Below, piece after piece: positions 55,956-64,000 of a stretch of 64,000 bases of DNA. Position numbers and translations under genes: made by a program. Origin of the DNA: Lachnoclostridium phytofermentans ISDg (GTDB lineage Bacteria > Bacillota > Clostridia > Lachnospirales > Lachnospiraceae); the NCBI RefSeq assembly GCF_000018685.1, contig NC_010001.1, positions 1,070,001-1,134,000 of the forward strand, given 5' to 3'. Numbering within the stretch: position 1 is the first letter of the stretch; each line of letters begins with the position of its first letter. The notes below the pieces were generated by a model, which searched no databases, was not told where the DNA came from, and was given only the letters and a program-made list of their open reading frames with translations.

Positions 55956-57734
55956 ATGAAAGAAAAGTGGATGTTGGAGGCAAAGCGTGCTGATTTTGAA
56001 GCATTGGCAAATCGTCTTGCTATCAGTCCGGTTTTGGCACGTATTATTGTGAATCGTGGTCTTTCTGAAGAAGACGAAATGCAACGTTATCTATCTTGCG
56101 ATTTAACTGAGATGTATTCAGGGCTTATGATGAAGGGAATGGAACAAGCGCGCAACCTTATTATAACAGCAGTTGAAGAAAATCAATTAATTGCTATAGG
56201 TACGGATTTTGATAATGATGGAATCTTATCTGGACATAGTTTGTCAACTGCCTTGAAAAGGATTGGAGGGAGAGTAGTTGTCTATGCACCTGATCGAATT
56301 TCTGAAGGATATGGCTTAAATAGACGTATCGTTTTGGAGGCGTATGAAGCAGGTAGTCGCTTGATTATAACTTGTGATAACGGGATTGCAGTTTTTGATG
56401 CAATTGATTATGCCAAGGAACTAGGAATGACGGTCGTGGTAACTGATCATCATGAAGTTGCTTTTGAAGAGGATGAGAATGGTAGTAGAACATTTTTACT
56501 TCCGAATGCCGACGTTGTGGTAAATCCGAAGCAAGAGGGTTGTCCTTATCCTTTTAAGGGGTTGTGTGGCGCTGGTGTCGTATATAAGTTAATTGAGTTA
56601 CTGTATGAGTATTACAGCGTACCAAAAGAGGAACTTTATGATTTATTAGAGTTTATTGCTATAGCAACCGTTGCTGACGTTATGGATTTGGTTTCAGAAA
56701 ATCGACTGATAGTAAAACATGGACTGAAGTTATTAAGTCAGTCAAAAAACTTAGGAATACGAGCTCTTATCGAAGAATGTGGTTTAGAACAAAAGCGAAT
56801 TAGTGCTTATCATATAGGATTTGTGATTGGACCGTGTTTTAATGCGGCTGGAAGACTAGATACGGTTGCTGTTGCACTTGATTTATTAGATGCCAAAACA
56901 ACGGAAGAAGCAAAACAATTAGCAGTATCCTTAAAGAAATTAAACGATAGCCGTAAGGATATGACGTTACAAGGTGTAGAACAGGCGATTGAACGTATTG
57001 AAACTTCAGATTTAATTCATGACAAAGTTTTAGTTGTGAAGTTAAGAGATACTCATGAAAGCTTGGTTGGAATTATCGCTGGACGTCTCAGAGAGCGTTA
57101 TAACAAACCAGCACTTGTTTTTGTTGATGTAGAACAAGGTGTGAAAGGCTCTGGTCGTTCCATTGAAAGCTATAATATGTTCGAAGAACTATTAAAGTGT
57201 AAGGACTTATTAACAAAGTTTGGTGGCCATCCTATGGCAGCAGGGCTTTCGTTAAAAGCAGAAAATCTCGAAACTTTAAGAGCTAGATTAAATCAAAATA
57301 CTACCCTTTCAGAGGAAGACTTGATTCCTATTGTTCGAATCGATATCCCACTTCCGATTGGTTATCTTAATGAAGCTTTTTTAGAAGAATTAGAGAAGCT
57401 TGAACCATTTGGAAAAGGAAATATTAAACCGGTGTTTGCAGAACAACACTTTAAAATACGCCAAGCTCGAATTCTAGGAAAGAATCAGAATGTGTTAAAA
57501 CTTAATATTATCAATTCCGAGGGATTTGCGATGGATGCCTTGTATTTTGGGGATATCACTGAATTCAATGAGTTTGCCGAAATGGAATACGGAAAAGAAG
57601 AAGTAAGAAAGATGTATCTTGGGCAATATAATGAGGTAGACTTAGCATTTACGTATTATCCTACACTTAATGAATATATGGGAAATCGTACTGTACAAGT
57701 AATTATTCAAAATTATTGTCGAATAAAAAGATAA
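55956..57734 (+). CDS. RecJ-like single-strand DNA exonuclease (DHH family)
   Basis: The start is placed at the ATG of MKEKWMLEAK because GGAG lies 6 bases before it; the ATG four codons earlier lacks a site. The product has 592 residues. DHH-family motifs are visible: TDFDNDGILS, CDNGIAVFDAI and VTDHHEV. The DHHA1-type region has GHPMAAG, the glycine-rich motif, followed by an OB-like C-terminal domain. RecJ degrades single strands 5' to 3' in recombination and mismatch repair. It is close to but not a perfect match for classical RecJ; it may be the second RecJ-like protein found in many Clostridia. Confidence 0.85.
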   Translation: MKEKWMLEAKRADFEALANRLAISPVLARIIVNRGLSEEDEMQRYLSCDLTEMYSGLMMKGMEQARNLIITAVEENQLIAIGTDFDNDGILSGHSLSTALKRIGGRVVVYAPDRISEGYGLNRRIVLEAYEAGSRLIITCDNGIAVFDAIDYAKELGMTVVVTDHHEVAFEEDENGSRTFLLPNADVVVNPKQEGCPYPFKGLCGAGVVYKLIELLYEYYSVPKEELYDLLEFIAIATVADVMDLVSENRLIVKHGLKLLSQSKNLGIRALIEECGLEQKRISAYHIGFVIGPCFNAAGRLDTVAVALDLLDAKTTEEAKQLAVSLKKLNDSRKDMTLQGVEQAIERIETSDLIHDKVLVVKLRDTHESLVGIIAGRLRERYNKPALVFVDVEQGVKGSGRSIESYNMFEELLKCKDLLTKFGGHPMAAGLSLKAENLETLRARLNQNTTLSEEDLIPIVRIDIPLPIGYLNEAFLEELEKLEPFGKGNIKPVFAEQHFKIRQARILGKNQNVLKLNIINSEGFAMDALYFGDITEFNEFAEMEYGKEEVRKMYLGQYNEVDLAFTYYPTLNEYMGNRTVQVIIQNYCRIKR

Positions 57735-57790
57735 CATTGATTTATTAGAAAACTAAAAGAAAGTATTGATTTAACAAGTCATAAGAAAAA

Positions 57791-57850
57791 AGATAACATG
57801 ATTTAATAAGTAATGTGAAAAGATAACATGATTTTATAAGTAATGTGAAA
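57791..57850 (+). repeat. Tandem 30-bp repeat after the RecJ-like gene
   Basis: Two near-perfect copies of AGATAACATGATTTAATAAG + TAATGTGAAA, flanked by more divergent copies from about 57740 to 57925. Confidence 0.8.
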
Positions 57851-57967
57851 AATAACATAACATTGATTTAACAAGTCATTAAAAAATAAAATGATAACAT
57901 CGATTTAATGTAATATGAATAAACAAGCTATCGACATGATATAACATATATAGGAATGAGGTAAAGT

Positions 57968-58282
57968 ATGAACGAAGAATTACAAAACAGAGATATGGAT
58001 TTACGTGAATTATTTGTAGCACAAAAATATGAGGCAATTATAGAAATCCTTAATTCTATGGAAGATGAGGATGTGTATGAAATTACAACTACAAATTGGG
58101 GTGTAGTAAAGAAATATAATGAAATGGATCGTGTTGATTTATTACGTCAACATATTACATTCGTAGCATATACCAGCTTATTAGTGGAATATGCAGGACA
58201 AAGAACATTACTTCCAGAAGACGATTTTAAAGTAAAGTATAATTTATTTGAAGAAATCTTTGCGAAGTTACAGGTTGAGTAA
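57968..58282 (+). CDS. Hypothetical protein (104 aa)
   Basis: A soluble, acidic, helical protein (MNEELQNRDMDLRELF..., later LLRQHITFVAYTSLLVEYAG) without signal peptide or known motif. A GAGGTAAAGT-type site precedes the ATG. Its last 27 bases are repeated directly after the stop (58281-58307), so the 3' end has undergone a small tandem duplication in a length divisible by three. The family is not recognised. Confidence 0.5.
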   Translation: MNEELQNRDMDLRELFVAQKYEAIIEILNSMEDEDVYEITTTNWGVVKKYNEMDRVDLLRQHITFVAYTSLLVEYAGQRTLLPEDDFKVKYNLFEEIFAKLQVE

Positions 58283-58307
58283 ATCTTTGCGAAGTTTTAG
58301 GTTGAGT
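58254..58307 (+). repeat. 27-bp tandem duplication at a gene end
   Basis: AAATCTTTGCGAAGTT...AGGTTGAGT occurs twice in a row; the stop codon lies at the junction. Confidence 0.88.
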
Positions 58308-58331
58308 AAATCGTAATTTGGTATAAAAAGT

Positions 58332-58380
58332 AGCAGGCATCTCTAGGAAATCAATTTCCTAAAGGTACCTGCTTTTTTAT
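58332..58380. terminator. Terminator between convergent genes
   Basis: AGCAGG...CTAGGAAA pairs with TTTCCTAA...CCTGCT around TCAA, then TTTTTTAT. Confidence 0.88.
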
Positions 58381-58406
58381 TTTTTTATTAAGTTAGCAAT
58401 CTCTAA

Positions 58407-59267
58407 CTATTTGCTTGCCTTTTTTGTTTCTTTTCTAAGAAACATATGAGCACTAATCAAAGCTGGACGTAGAGCATTATAAAGAAGTACTGCCATGATT
58501 GCTGAAGTAACTGCATTTACAAAGGTTGTTACTGCAGTCATTTTAGCCCAGTTAATCGCTAAGTCACCTTGTACTCCAAGGATGATTTTTTTATAAAAGT
58601 AACCAACGATAGGGTCAGCGATTACGTTAAAGCCTAATCCTGCAACAGAAGCAACGATGGAAGCGGTTAAAATCTTTGATTTTTTATTTAAGGTACTGAT
58701 ATGAAAAATCTGATGTGCAACAAAGCCAGCAATCAATCCAATACATAGTTTTAAGAAAAATGTCTGAGGTGCTACGGTAAAATATTTACCACTCATCAAA
58801 TCAGCAAGGGATAGCCCGACTGCACCAGCAAGACCACCCCAGGAGCCACCAAGTAAAAGAGCTGCAACAACAACAAAGGCATTACCAAAATGAAATGCAG
58901 TGCTTCCAGGACCTACTGGGATATCAATACGGAAGTAGCTAAACCCAATATAAGCTAATGCAGCAAAAAGGGCAGCTTGGGCAAGTGTAATAACATTCAT
59001 TGATGATTTTGTAGCTGTGATGGCTGGTTTTCTTAACTGAAAGGCACCATTTACAAGAATGACGATTCCAAAAAGTAAGGCAATCAATCCGAAGATTAGT
59101 AATTTATCAGTGGAGCTTACTTCAGTGGTTTCTTTTGAAAAATATCCGTAGAGAATTGCCACAACGGATGCAATGGTTAGGATAGCTCCTATGATTAATG
59201 TAATAGGTCTGCTTTGGTTTAAATTGGATTCTACATTTTTTTGATTCATTGTCTTTATAGAGCTCAT
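58407..59267 (-). CDS. ECF transporter S component
   Basis: A 286-residue membrane protein. Residues 1-80 hold two extra helices (ITLIIGAILTIASVVAILYGYF and LIFGLIALLFGIVILV). The core S-component domain (about 95-275) starts VITLAQAALFAALAYIGFSY and has the substrate-facing segment PVGPGSTAFHFGNAFVVVAALLLG and GGLAGAVGLSLADL. S components bind a vitamin or similar cofactor and work with a shared energising module encoded elsewhere. The substrate is not readable. No riboswitch is obvious upstream. Confidence 0.88.
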   Translation of the reverse strand: MSSIKTMNQKNVESNLNQSRPITLIIGAILTIASVVAILYGYFSKETTEVSSTDKLLIFGLIALLFGIVILVNGAFQLRKPAITATKSSMNVITLAQAALFAALAYIGFSYFRIDIPVGPGSTAFHFGNAFVVVAALLLGGSWGGLAGAVGLSLADLMSGKYFTVAPQTFFLKLCIGLIAGFVAHQIFHISTLNKKSKILTASIVASVAGLGFNVIADPIVGYFYKKIILGVQGDLAINWAKMTAVTTFVNAVTSAIMAVLLYNALRPALISAHMFLRKETKKASK

Positions 59268-59733
59268 ATATCTCTCTCCCTATTATTTATGAAGTTTATT
59301 CTTTATATGGTTTACTTAAACCATTCCTTAGTTCTGATCAGCTTAAACGTATGTTATCATTAAACTGGATGCATGAAAATGTCCAGTTTAAATGTTTTTA
59401 ACCATACCAGATGATTGGAATCTAATTTAAAGAATGCAAACTCATTGTTACATCATGGTCTTAAAAACTTCAGAAGATATATCTTTGAAACACACTAAAA
59501 TTACTTTGAAAGCAAATTAAAATATGATACAATAGTACTAGAATTAGTTGGGATTACTCACCTAAATTTGATATTTCATACTCATTTGGTGAATCCTAGA
59601 GATAGAATGAAGAATAGGTTAAAACATAAAAGAGGTGAAGTAGCACGTTATGTGCCTTCCTCTATTGTTAATGCCACCAATATTGTTTGTGAAGGCAAGA
59701 GAAAATAAAGATAGCATAGAAATGAGGAAATGT
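59268..59733 (+). promoter_or_regulatory. Intergenic region with truA promoter
   Basis: TTGAAA (59506-59511), 16-bp spacer and TACAAT (59528-59533) form a promoter about 200 bp before truA. An ORF beginning MCLPLLLM upstream in frame with truA has no homology and is not taken as coding. The leader has no recognised riboswitch. Confidence 0.6.
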
Positions 59734-60480
59734 ATGAGAAATATTCAATTAATAATAGAATACGATGGCTCTCGATATGATGGCTGGCAAAAGCAGGCTG
59801 GAAATCAGAAGTCTATAACGATTCAGGATAAGTTAGAAGATGTTTTAAATAAAATGGAGAACGAAACCGTCACGGTCATTGGAGCAGCTAGAACCGAGGC
59901 CGGGGTACATGCTTACAAGCAGGTTGCTAGCTTTATGACAAATTCAAAGCTAAAGGTTTATGAAATTAAGCAATATCTGAATCGCTTTTTACCAAGAGAT
60001 ATTGCTGTCCTAGAGGCATTAGAAGTACCAGAGAGGTTCCATGCAAGTTTTAACGCAGGATCCTTTGAGTATGAATATAAAATATCCATTGGAGAAGTAC
60101 CTTCTGTATTTGAACGCAAATATAATTATTATTGCTTTAAACGTCCAGACATTGCTAAGATGAAGGAAGCAGCCAAATATCTAGTTGGGAAGCATGATTT
60201 CAAAGCTTTTTCAGATAATAAAAGGATGAAAAAATCTACCGAGAGAGAAATTTATTCTTTAGAAATCTATGGGGATGAGAAAGAAATAGTAATAACGGTT
60301 CATGGTGATGATTTTTGGCCACATATGGTACGAATTATGGTAGGAACCTTACTTGACGTGGGTCTATCAAAAATTGAACCAATGGATATAAAAAGAATTT
60401 TAGAGAGCAAAGACAGGGATAAAGCTGGCGAGACCATAGAAGCGAAAGGTCTATTTTTAACAGAAGTGCATTATAAATAA
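59734..60480 (+). CDS. truA: TruA-family tRNA pseudouridine synthase with altered catalytic motif
   Basis: The start is placed at MRNIQLIIEYDG because GAGG lies 6 bases before this ATG and TruA proteins begin this way. The 248-residue length is normal. TruA makes pseudouridine at positions 38-40 of tRNA. The catalytic Asp normally sits in GRTDAGVHA; here the motif is AARTEAGVHA, with Glu55 (codon GAG). Other landmarks are intact: YDGSRYDGWQ, FHASFNA, FKAFSDNKR and GDDFWPHMVRIMVGTLLDVG. The protein may be inactive, have changed activity, or be a second TruA-like copy. Confidence 0.85.
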   Translation: MRNIQLIIEYDGSRYDGWQKQAGNQKSITIQDKLEDVLNKMENETVTVIGAARTEAGVHAYKQVASFMTNSKLKVYEIKQYLNRFLPRDIAVLEALEVPERFHASFNAGSFEYEYKISIGEVPSVFERKYNYYCFKRPDIAKMKEAAKYLVGKHDFKAFSDNKRMKKSTEREIYSLEIYGDEKEIVITVHGDDFWPHMVRIMVGTLLDVGLSKIEPMDIKRILESKDRDKAGETIEAKGLFLTEVHYK

Positions 60481-60540
60481 TAATAAAGAAACAATTCAGC
60501 AAGTTACCATAGGGTTAAATTAAAGTGGAAATTCTGCTGC

Positions 60541-60658
60541 ATTAACACCGAAGGGGTAAACACCAAAAAGGTTAACATCGAAGGGGTGAATTCCGAAGAA
60601 GGTGTATACCCAAAGGGTGAATTCCGAAGAAGGTAAATACCCAAAGGGTGAACACCCC
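60541..60658 (+). repeat. Tandem 31-bp repeats between truA and the Nudix gene
   Basis: GAATTCCGAAGAAGG...CCCAAAGGGT recurs at 60588 and 60619 with partial copies around them (GAAGGGGTAAACACC and similar). No ORF is supported. Confidence 0.8.
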
Positions 60659-60689
60659 AAAAAAGGTGTAATACATTAGGAGGCGCTGT

Positions 60690-61088
60690 ATGGAAAAGTA
60701 TAATATCGTAGTTAAGGGACTTGTAAAAAATGAAGGGAAATATGCCATTGTACAACGTTGGTATGATGACAGAATTCAAGATCCATATCGTTGGGGCTTT
60801 GTTGATGGTCAGATTGAATTCGGAGAATCACCAGATAAAGCGGTGGTAAGACTGATACGAGAACAATTAGGCATTGATTCTGTAATGGATCGTGTCTTAT
60901 ATACTTGGACTTACATGGTGGGTGATACCTTTTGTATTGGAATCTGCTACGAATGCTTTGCGTTACAAACAGAGACCATACTCTCAGAAGATTTGCAAAA
61001 GATGATGTGGGCTGAGCCAAAGCAATTTGCAAAATATATTGATAATCAGGACATCATCCATGATTTAAGAATGGTGATGGAATTTTAA
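60690..61088 (+). CDS. Nudix hydrolase-like protein with degenerate Nudix box
   Basis: A 132-residue protein with a Nudix fold pattern (YAIVQRWYDDRIQDPYRWGF, VDGQIEFGESPDKAVVRLIR). The Nudix box GX5EX7REUXEEXGU is incomplete: G and the first E are present, but RE is RL and the EE pair is EQ (RLIREQLGI). Metal binding and hydrolysis may be impaired, so it may be a binding protein or regulator. GGAGG lies a few bases before the ATG. Confidence 0.75.
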   Translation: MEKYNIVVKGLVKNEGKYAIVQRWYDDRIQDPYRWGFVDGQIEFGESPDKAVVRLIREQLGIDSVMDRVLYTWTYMVGDTFCIGICYECFALQTETILSEDLQKMMWAEPKQFAKYIDNQDIIHDLRMVMEF

Positions 61089-61163
61089 ATATGCATACGC
61101 GCTGTGGCGCGCAGATGTAGATGCAAACTTCGAATGTGCAAGAAGAAATGCAGAAGGAGCAGG

Positions 61164-62444
61164 ATGAAAGTATTGATAAAAAACGGGTTTATACTGGACC
61201 CGGCAACAAAAACAGAAGGCAGATATGATTTATTAATAGAGAACAAAATAATAAGTAAGGTAGCAGAAAATATCGAAGAGCCAGAAGCGACTGTGATTGA
61301 TGCTAGTGGAAAATATGTAATGCCTGGATTTATAGATCTACATGTTCATCTTAGAGAGCCTGGGTTTGAGCATAAGGAGACGATTAAGACAGGTGCAATG
61401 GCAGCTGCAGCAGGTGGATACACAACAATTTGTCCTATGCCTAATACGAATCCAGCCATCGATTCAAAAGCTATGGTTGAATTGTTAAATCAGAAAGCAA
61501 AGTCAGATGCAAAGATTCATATTATACCGGTTGGTGCAGTTACCGTAGGGCAGATGGGAAAAGAGTTAGCTGATATTGATGGTATGGCGAAAGCTGGTGC
61601 TCTTGCATTTAGCGAAGACGGGAAATCCGTTATGGATGTTTTATTATATGTCGAAGGGTTAAAGGCAGTAAAGGATGCTGGGTGCATTATGTTTGCGCAT
61701 TGTGAAGATAAACAGTTAGTGCGAAATGGTGCTATGAATGCAGGGAAAAAGGCGGAAGAATTAAATCTACGTGGAATTACAAATGCTGTCGAGGATGTGA
61801 TTACTGCGCGAGATATCTTCTTAGCAGGAGAAACTGGAGCGAAGCTTCACCTATGTCACTGCTCCACCAAAGCTTCCGTGGCATTAGTCAAGATGGCAAA
61901 GGAACTTGGTATTGATGTAACTGCAGAAGTTTGCCCTCACCATTTTATTTTAAGCGATGAGGATATCCCTGGTGATGACGCAAATTATAAGATGAATCCT
62001 CCACTTCGTAGCAAAGAAGATATCCAGGCGTTAAAAGAAGGGTTAAAAAATAATGTTATGGAAGTAATCTCTACTGATCACGCACCTCATGGAGAAGAGG
62101 AGAAGAAAAATTCTATGTCAAAAGCTCCGTTTGGTATTGTTGGATCCGAAACAGCTTTTAGCTTAACTTATACAGAGTTAGTGCAGACTGGTTATTTAAC
62201 ACCGATGCAAATGGTGGAGAAGATGAGTTACAATCCTGCAAGAATTCTTGGAATAGAGAAAGGAAGCTTAGAACCTGGCAAGATGGCGGATATTGTAATC
62301 GCTGATTTTGATAAGGAGTATGAGATTGATGCTACAAAATTCTATTCCAAAGGGAAAAATACACCGTTTCATGGAAGAAAGGTTTGTGGTAAGGTAATGT
62401 ATACCATAGCAGCCGGAGCGGTCGTTTATCAGGTAGAAGAATAA
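61164..62444 (+). CDS. pyrC: Dihydroorotase
   Basis: The start is placed at MKVLIKNGFILDP (GGAG before it); a longer upstream frame encodes an Arg/Cys-rich extension without support. The 426-residue enzyme has the zinc motif DLHVHLREPG, carbamylated-Lys region, HCEDK, HLCHCSTK, EVCPHHF and catalytic STDHAPH. It closes carbamoyl-aspartate to dihydroorotate, the third step of pyrimidine synthesis. It lies just before pyrF and after the Nudix gene. Confidence 0.95.
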   Translation: MKVLIKNGFILDPATKTEGRYDLLIENKIISKVAENIEEPEATVIDASGKYVMPGFIDLHVHLREPGFEHKETIKTGAMAAAAGGYTTICPMPNTNPAIDSKAMVELLNQKAKSDAKIHIIPVGAVTVGQMGKELADIDGMAKAGALAFSEDGKSVMDVLLYVEGLKAVKDAGCIMFAHCEDKQLVRNGAMNAGKKAEELNLRGITNAVEDVITARDIFLAGETGAKLHLCHCSTKASVALVKMAKELGIDVTAEVCPHHFILSDEDIPGDDANYKMNPPLRSKEDIQALKEGLKNNVMEVISTDHAPHGEEEKKNSMSKAPFGIVGSETAFSLTYTELVQTGYLTPMQMVEKMSYNPARILGIEKGSLEPGKMADIVIADFDKEYEIDATKFYSKGKNTPFHGRKVCGKVMYTIAAGAVVYQVEE

Positions 62445-62558
62445 TTTTAAAGAAAATGATGCAGTTATTTTCATATATAGAAATAAGATATAAGTATATC
62501 ACGAATTAACCATATAATATCGCTATAGTTAGAACCACCTTTTTAGGATACTTATTCT

Positions 62559-62643
62559 AGAGGCGGTTTTATTATTGGTTTTTCATAGAGGCGGTGTTAT
62601 TATTTGGTTTTCATAAGACGTTTTTTATTATTTGGTTTTCTAT
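62559..62643 (+). repeat. Three tandem 28-bp units before pyrF
   Basis: Units AGAGGCGGTTTTATTATTGG + TTTTCAT at 62559, 62587 and a degenerate one at 62615. They begin within the terminator-like hairpin (AACCACC...GGCGGTT) after pyrC and end just before the pyrF promoter. Confidence 0.85.
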
Positions 62644-62671
62644 TGCAGTCAAGTACTTTTTATGCTATACT
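62643..62671 (+). promoter_or_regulatory. pyrF promoter
   Basis: TTGCAG (62643-62648), 17-bp spacer, TATACT (62666-62671). Confidence 0.75.
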
Positions 62672-62705
62672 CTTCCATTGAAAAATAAACCTTGGAGGAT
62701 TCGAT

Positions 62706-63635
62706 ATGATACAAAAACTCATAAGCAAAATAGAACAGAACAATGCACCTATCGTTGTAGGTTTAGACCCAATGTTAAGTTATATCCCAAAGCATGTTTT
62801 AGAGAAAGCATATGCTGAGTTTGGTGAAACACTTGAGGGTGCAGCAGAAGCAATTTGGCAGTTTAACAAGGCAATCGTAGATACAACCTACGACTTAATT
62901 CCAGCTGTGAAACCTCAGATTGCTATGTATGAGCAATTTGGAATTCCAGGGATGATTGCATTTAAGAAGACTGTTGATTACTGTAAGGAAAAGGACCTTG
63001 TAGTAATAGGTGATATTAAAAGAGGTGATATTGGTTCTACTTCCGCGGCTTATGCTACTGGACACCTTGGTAAAGTTACAGTAGGCAGCAAATCTTTTTA
63101 TGGCTTTGATGAGGATTTTGTAACAGTGAACCCATATCTCGGTTCTGATGGAATTACACCATTTCTTGATGTATGTAAGGAAGAAAACAAAGGTTTATTT
63201 ATTTTAGTGAAAACCTCAAATCCATCCAGTGGTGAATTTCAAGATCAGCTTATTGATGGTAAACCACTCTATGAATTAGTTGGCAAAAAGGTTGCTGAGT
63301 GGGGCGAGATGTGTATGGGTGAAAAGTATAGTTATATCGGTGCTGTTGTCGGAGCAACTTATCCTGAGATGGGAAAGGTTCTTCGTAAATTAATGCCTAA
63401 GACATATATATTAGTACCAGGTTATGGTGCACAAGGTGGAAAAGCTTCTGATCTGGCTCCTTACTTTAATGAGGATGGCTTAGGAGCAATTATCAATTCT
63501 TCCCGTGGAATAATCGCAGCTTACAAGCAGTCCGCTTATGAAAGTTTTGGTGCTGCAAATTTTGCTGATGCTTCACGACAGGCGGTAATTGATATGAGAG
63601 AAGATATTAACCAGGCATTATCTCATAAAGAATAG
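62706..63635 (+). CDS. pyrF: Orotidine 5'-phosphate decarboxylase
   Basis: A 309-residue long-form enzyme. The catalytic region is VVIGDIKRGDIGSTSAAYA, with the Asp-Lys-Asp triad DIKRGD. VGLDPMLSYIP near the N-terminus and LVPGYGAQGG near the C-terminus (phosphate site) match the long subfamily. It converts orotidylate to UMP. GGAGG precedes the ATG by 6 bases. A promoter lies 30-60 bp upstream, so it may be expressed apart from pyrC. Confidence 0.95.
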   Translation: MIQKLISKIEQNNAPIVVGLDPMLSYIPKHVLEKAYAEFGETLEGAAEAIWQFNKAIVDTTYDLIPAVKPQIAMYEQFGIPGMIAFKKTVDYCKEKDLVVIGDIKRGDIGSTSAAYATGHLGKVTVGSKSFYGFDEDFVTVNPYLGSDGITPFLDVCKEENKGLFILVKTSNPSSGEFQDQLIDGKPLYELVGKKVAEWGEMCMGEKYSYIGAVVGATYPEMGKVLRKLMPKTYILVPGYGAQGGKASDLAPYFNEDGLGAIINSSRGIIAAYKQSAYESFGAANFADASRQAVIDMREDINQALSHKE

Positions 63636-63654
63636 ATAGAGTACAGGGGAAACG

Positions 63655-64000
63655 ATGAGTAATAAAACATATATAAATGATATGACTGAGGGGAGCCCTA
63701 CAAGGCTATTGGTACACTTTGCTGTACCAATGCTAATTGGTAATTTATTTCAACAGCTCTATAGTATGGTGGATTCCATTGTAGTGGGTAATGTCAATGG
63801 TGACAGTGCACTTGCTGCTGTAGGCGCAACCTGGGCCCTAAACTTTTTAATAATATCCCTTACAATGGGGTTGGCAGCAGGAATCGGGATTATCATTTCC
63901 CAATATTTTGGAGCAAAAGATGAGGAAAATGTCAGACGTTCTTTTGCAACAGCAACTTACCTAATTCTTATCGTCTCTGCTATCATGGGATTACTAGGAT
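63655..64000 (+). CDS. MATE-family efflux transporter, N-terminal part
   Basis: The frame opens MSNKTYINDMTEGSPTRLLV and runs off the window after about 115 residues. The first helices read FAVPMLIGNLFQQLYSMVD, DSIVVGNVNGDSALAAVGAT and LAAGIGIIISQYFGA. This is the conserved start of MATE Na+/H+-coupled multidrug exporters. AGGGGAAACG precedes the ATG, 20 bp after pyrF. Confidence 0.88.
   Translation, partial: MSNKTYINDMTEGSPTRLLVHFAVPMLIGNLFQQLYSMVDSIVVGNVNGDSALAAVGATWALNFLIISLTMGLAAGIGIIISQYFGAKDEENVRRSFATATYLILIVSAIMGLLG

Noticed and set aside
57735..57967. Possible CRISPR array
   Set aside because: The units are contiguous tandem repeats without unique spacers, and no cas genes are near.
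60504..60779. Reverse-strand frame across the repeats before the Nudix gene
   Set aside because: It mirrors the 31-bp repeats and the Nudix start and has no ribosome site or homology.
62594..62818. Forward frame before and into pyrF
   Set aside because: It is a shadow of the pyrF gene and the 28-bp repeats.

Overview
The window looks like chromosome from a low-GC, strictly anaerobic, plant-polysaccharide-fermenting member of the Lachnospiraceae, most like Clostridium (Lachnoclostridium) phytofermentans. This is inferred from AT-rich coding, strong AGGAGG-type ribosome sites, several intracellular glycoside hydrolases and phosphorylases with YesM/YesN-type regulation, and a SCIFF ranthipeptide locus. 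No tRNA, rRNA, insertion sequence, prophage or CRISPR array was seen.

Layout. 1-9431: end of a Tad/type II secretion-like locus (TadC-like fragment, two paralogous pilin-like proteins, small membrane-anchored proteins, an SLH-domain protein and a 1312-residue secreted protein). 9516-11083: two tiny reverse-strand genes and a Cys/Arg/Asp repeat protein. 11497-13991: amino-acid ABC transporter whose binding protein appears circularly permuted. 14122-15408: secreted protein with atypical Ig-like domains. 16121-19319: NarL-type regulator, kinase-like partner and membrane histidine kinase. 19598-24194: MarR regulator with twin operators, then a heterodimeric ABC exporter.

24446-40134 is a carbohydrate island: GH94 phosphorylase, intracellular GH30 hydrolase, SurA/PrsA-like lipoprotein, LplB/YtcP-type sugar ABC transporter, YesM/YesN two-component system and a second, larger GH94-like enzyme. 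Three promoters here (GH94, GH30, transporter) carry the same 16-bp element exactly 41 bp upstream of the -10 box, so they probably form one regulon for import and phosphorolysis of a glucan oligosaccharide.

40559-46722: corA remnant, beta-lactamase-fold hydrolase, OmpR-type two-component system, DegV protein. 47321-49924: SCIFF precursor, radical SAM maturase and a methyltransferase. 50236-50874: RCC1-like protein between two copies of a terminator-bearing repeat. 51176-55716: divergent GH95 gene and a GH43 enzyme with an N-terminal ankyrin domain. 55956-64000: housekeeping genes (RecJ-like, ECF S component, TruA with an Asp-to-Glu change at the catalytic site, degenerate Nudix protein, pyrC, pyrF, and the start of a MATE transporter).

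Intergenic DNA is unusually rich in short tandem arrays and in a dispersed ~40-bp palindromic element (six copies).
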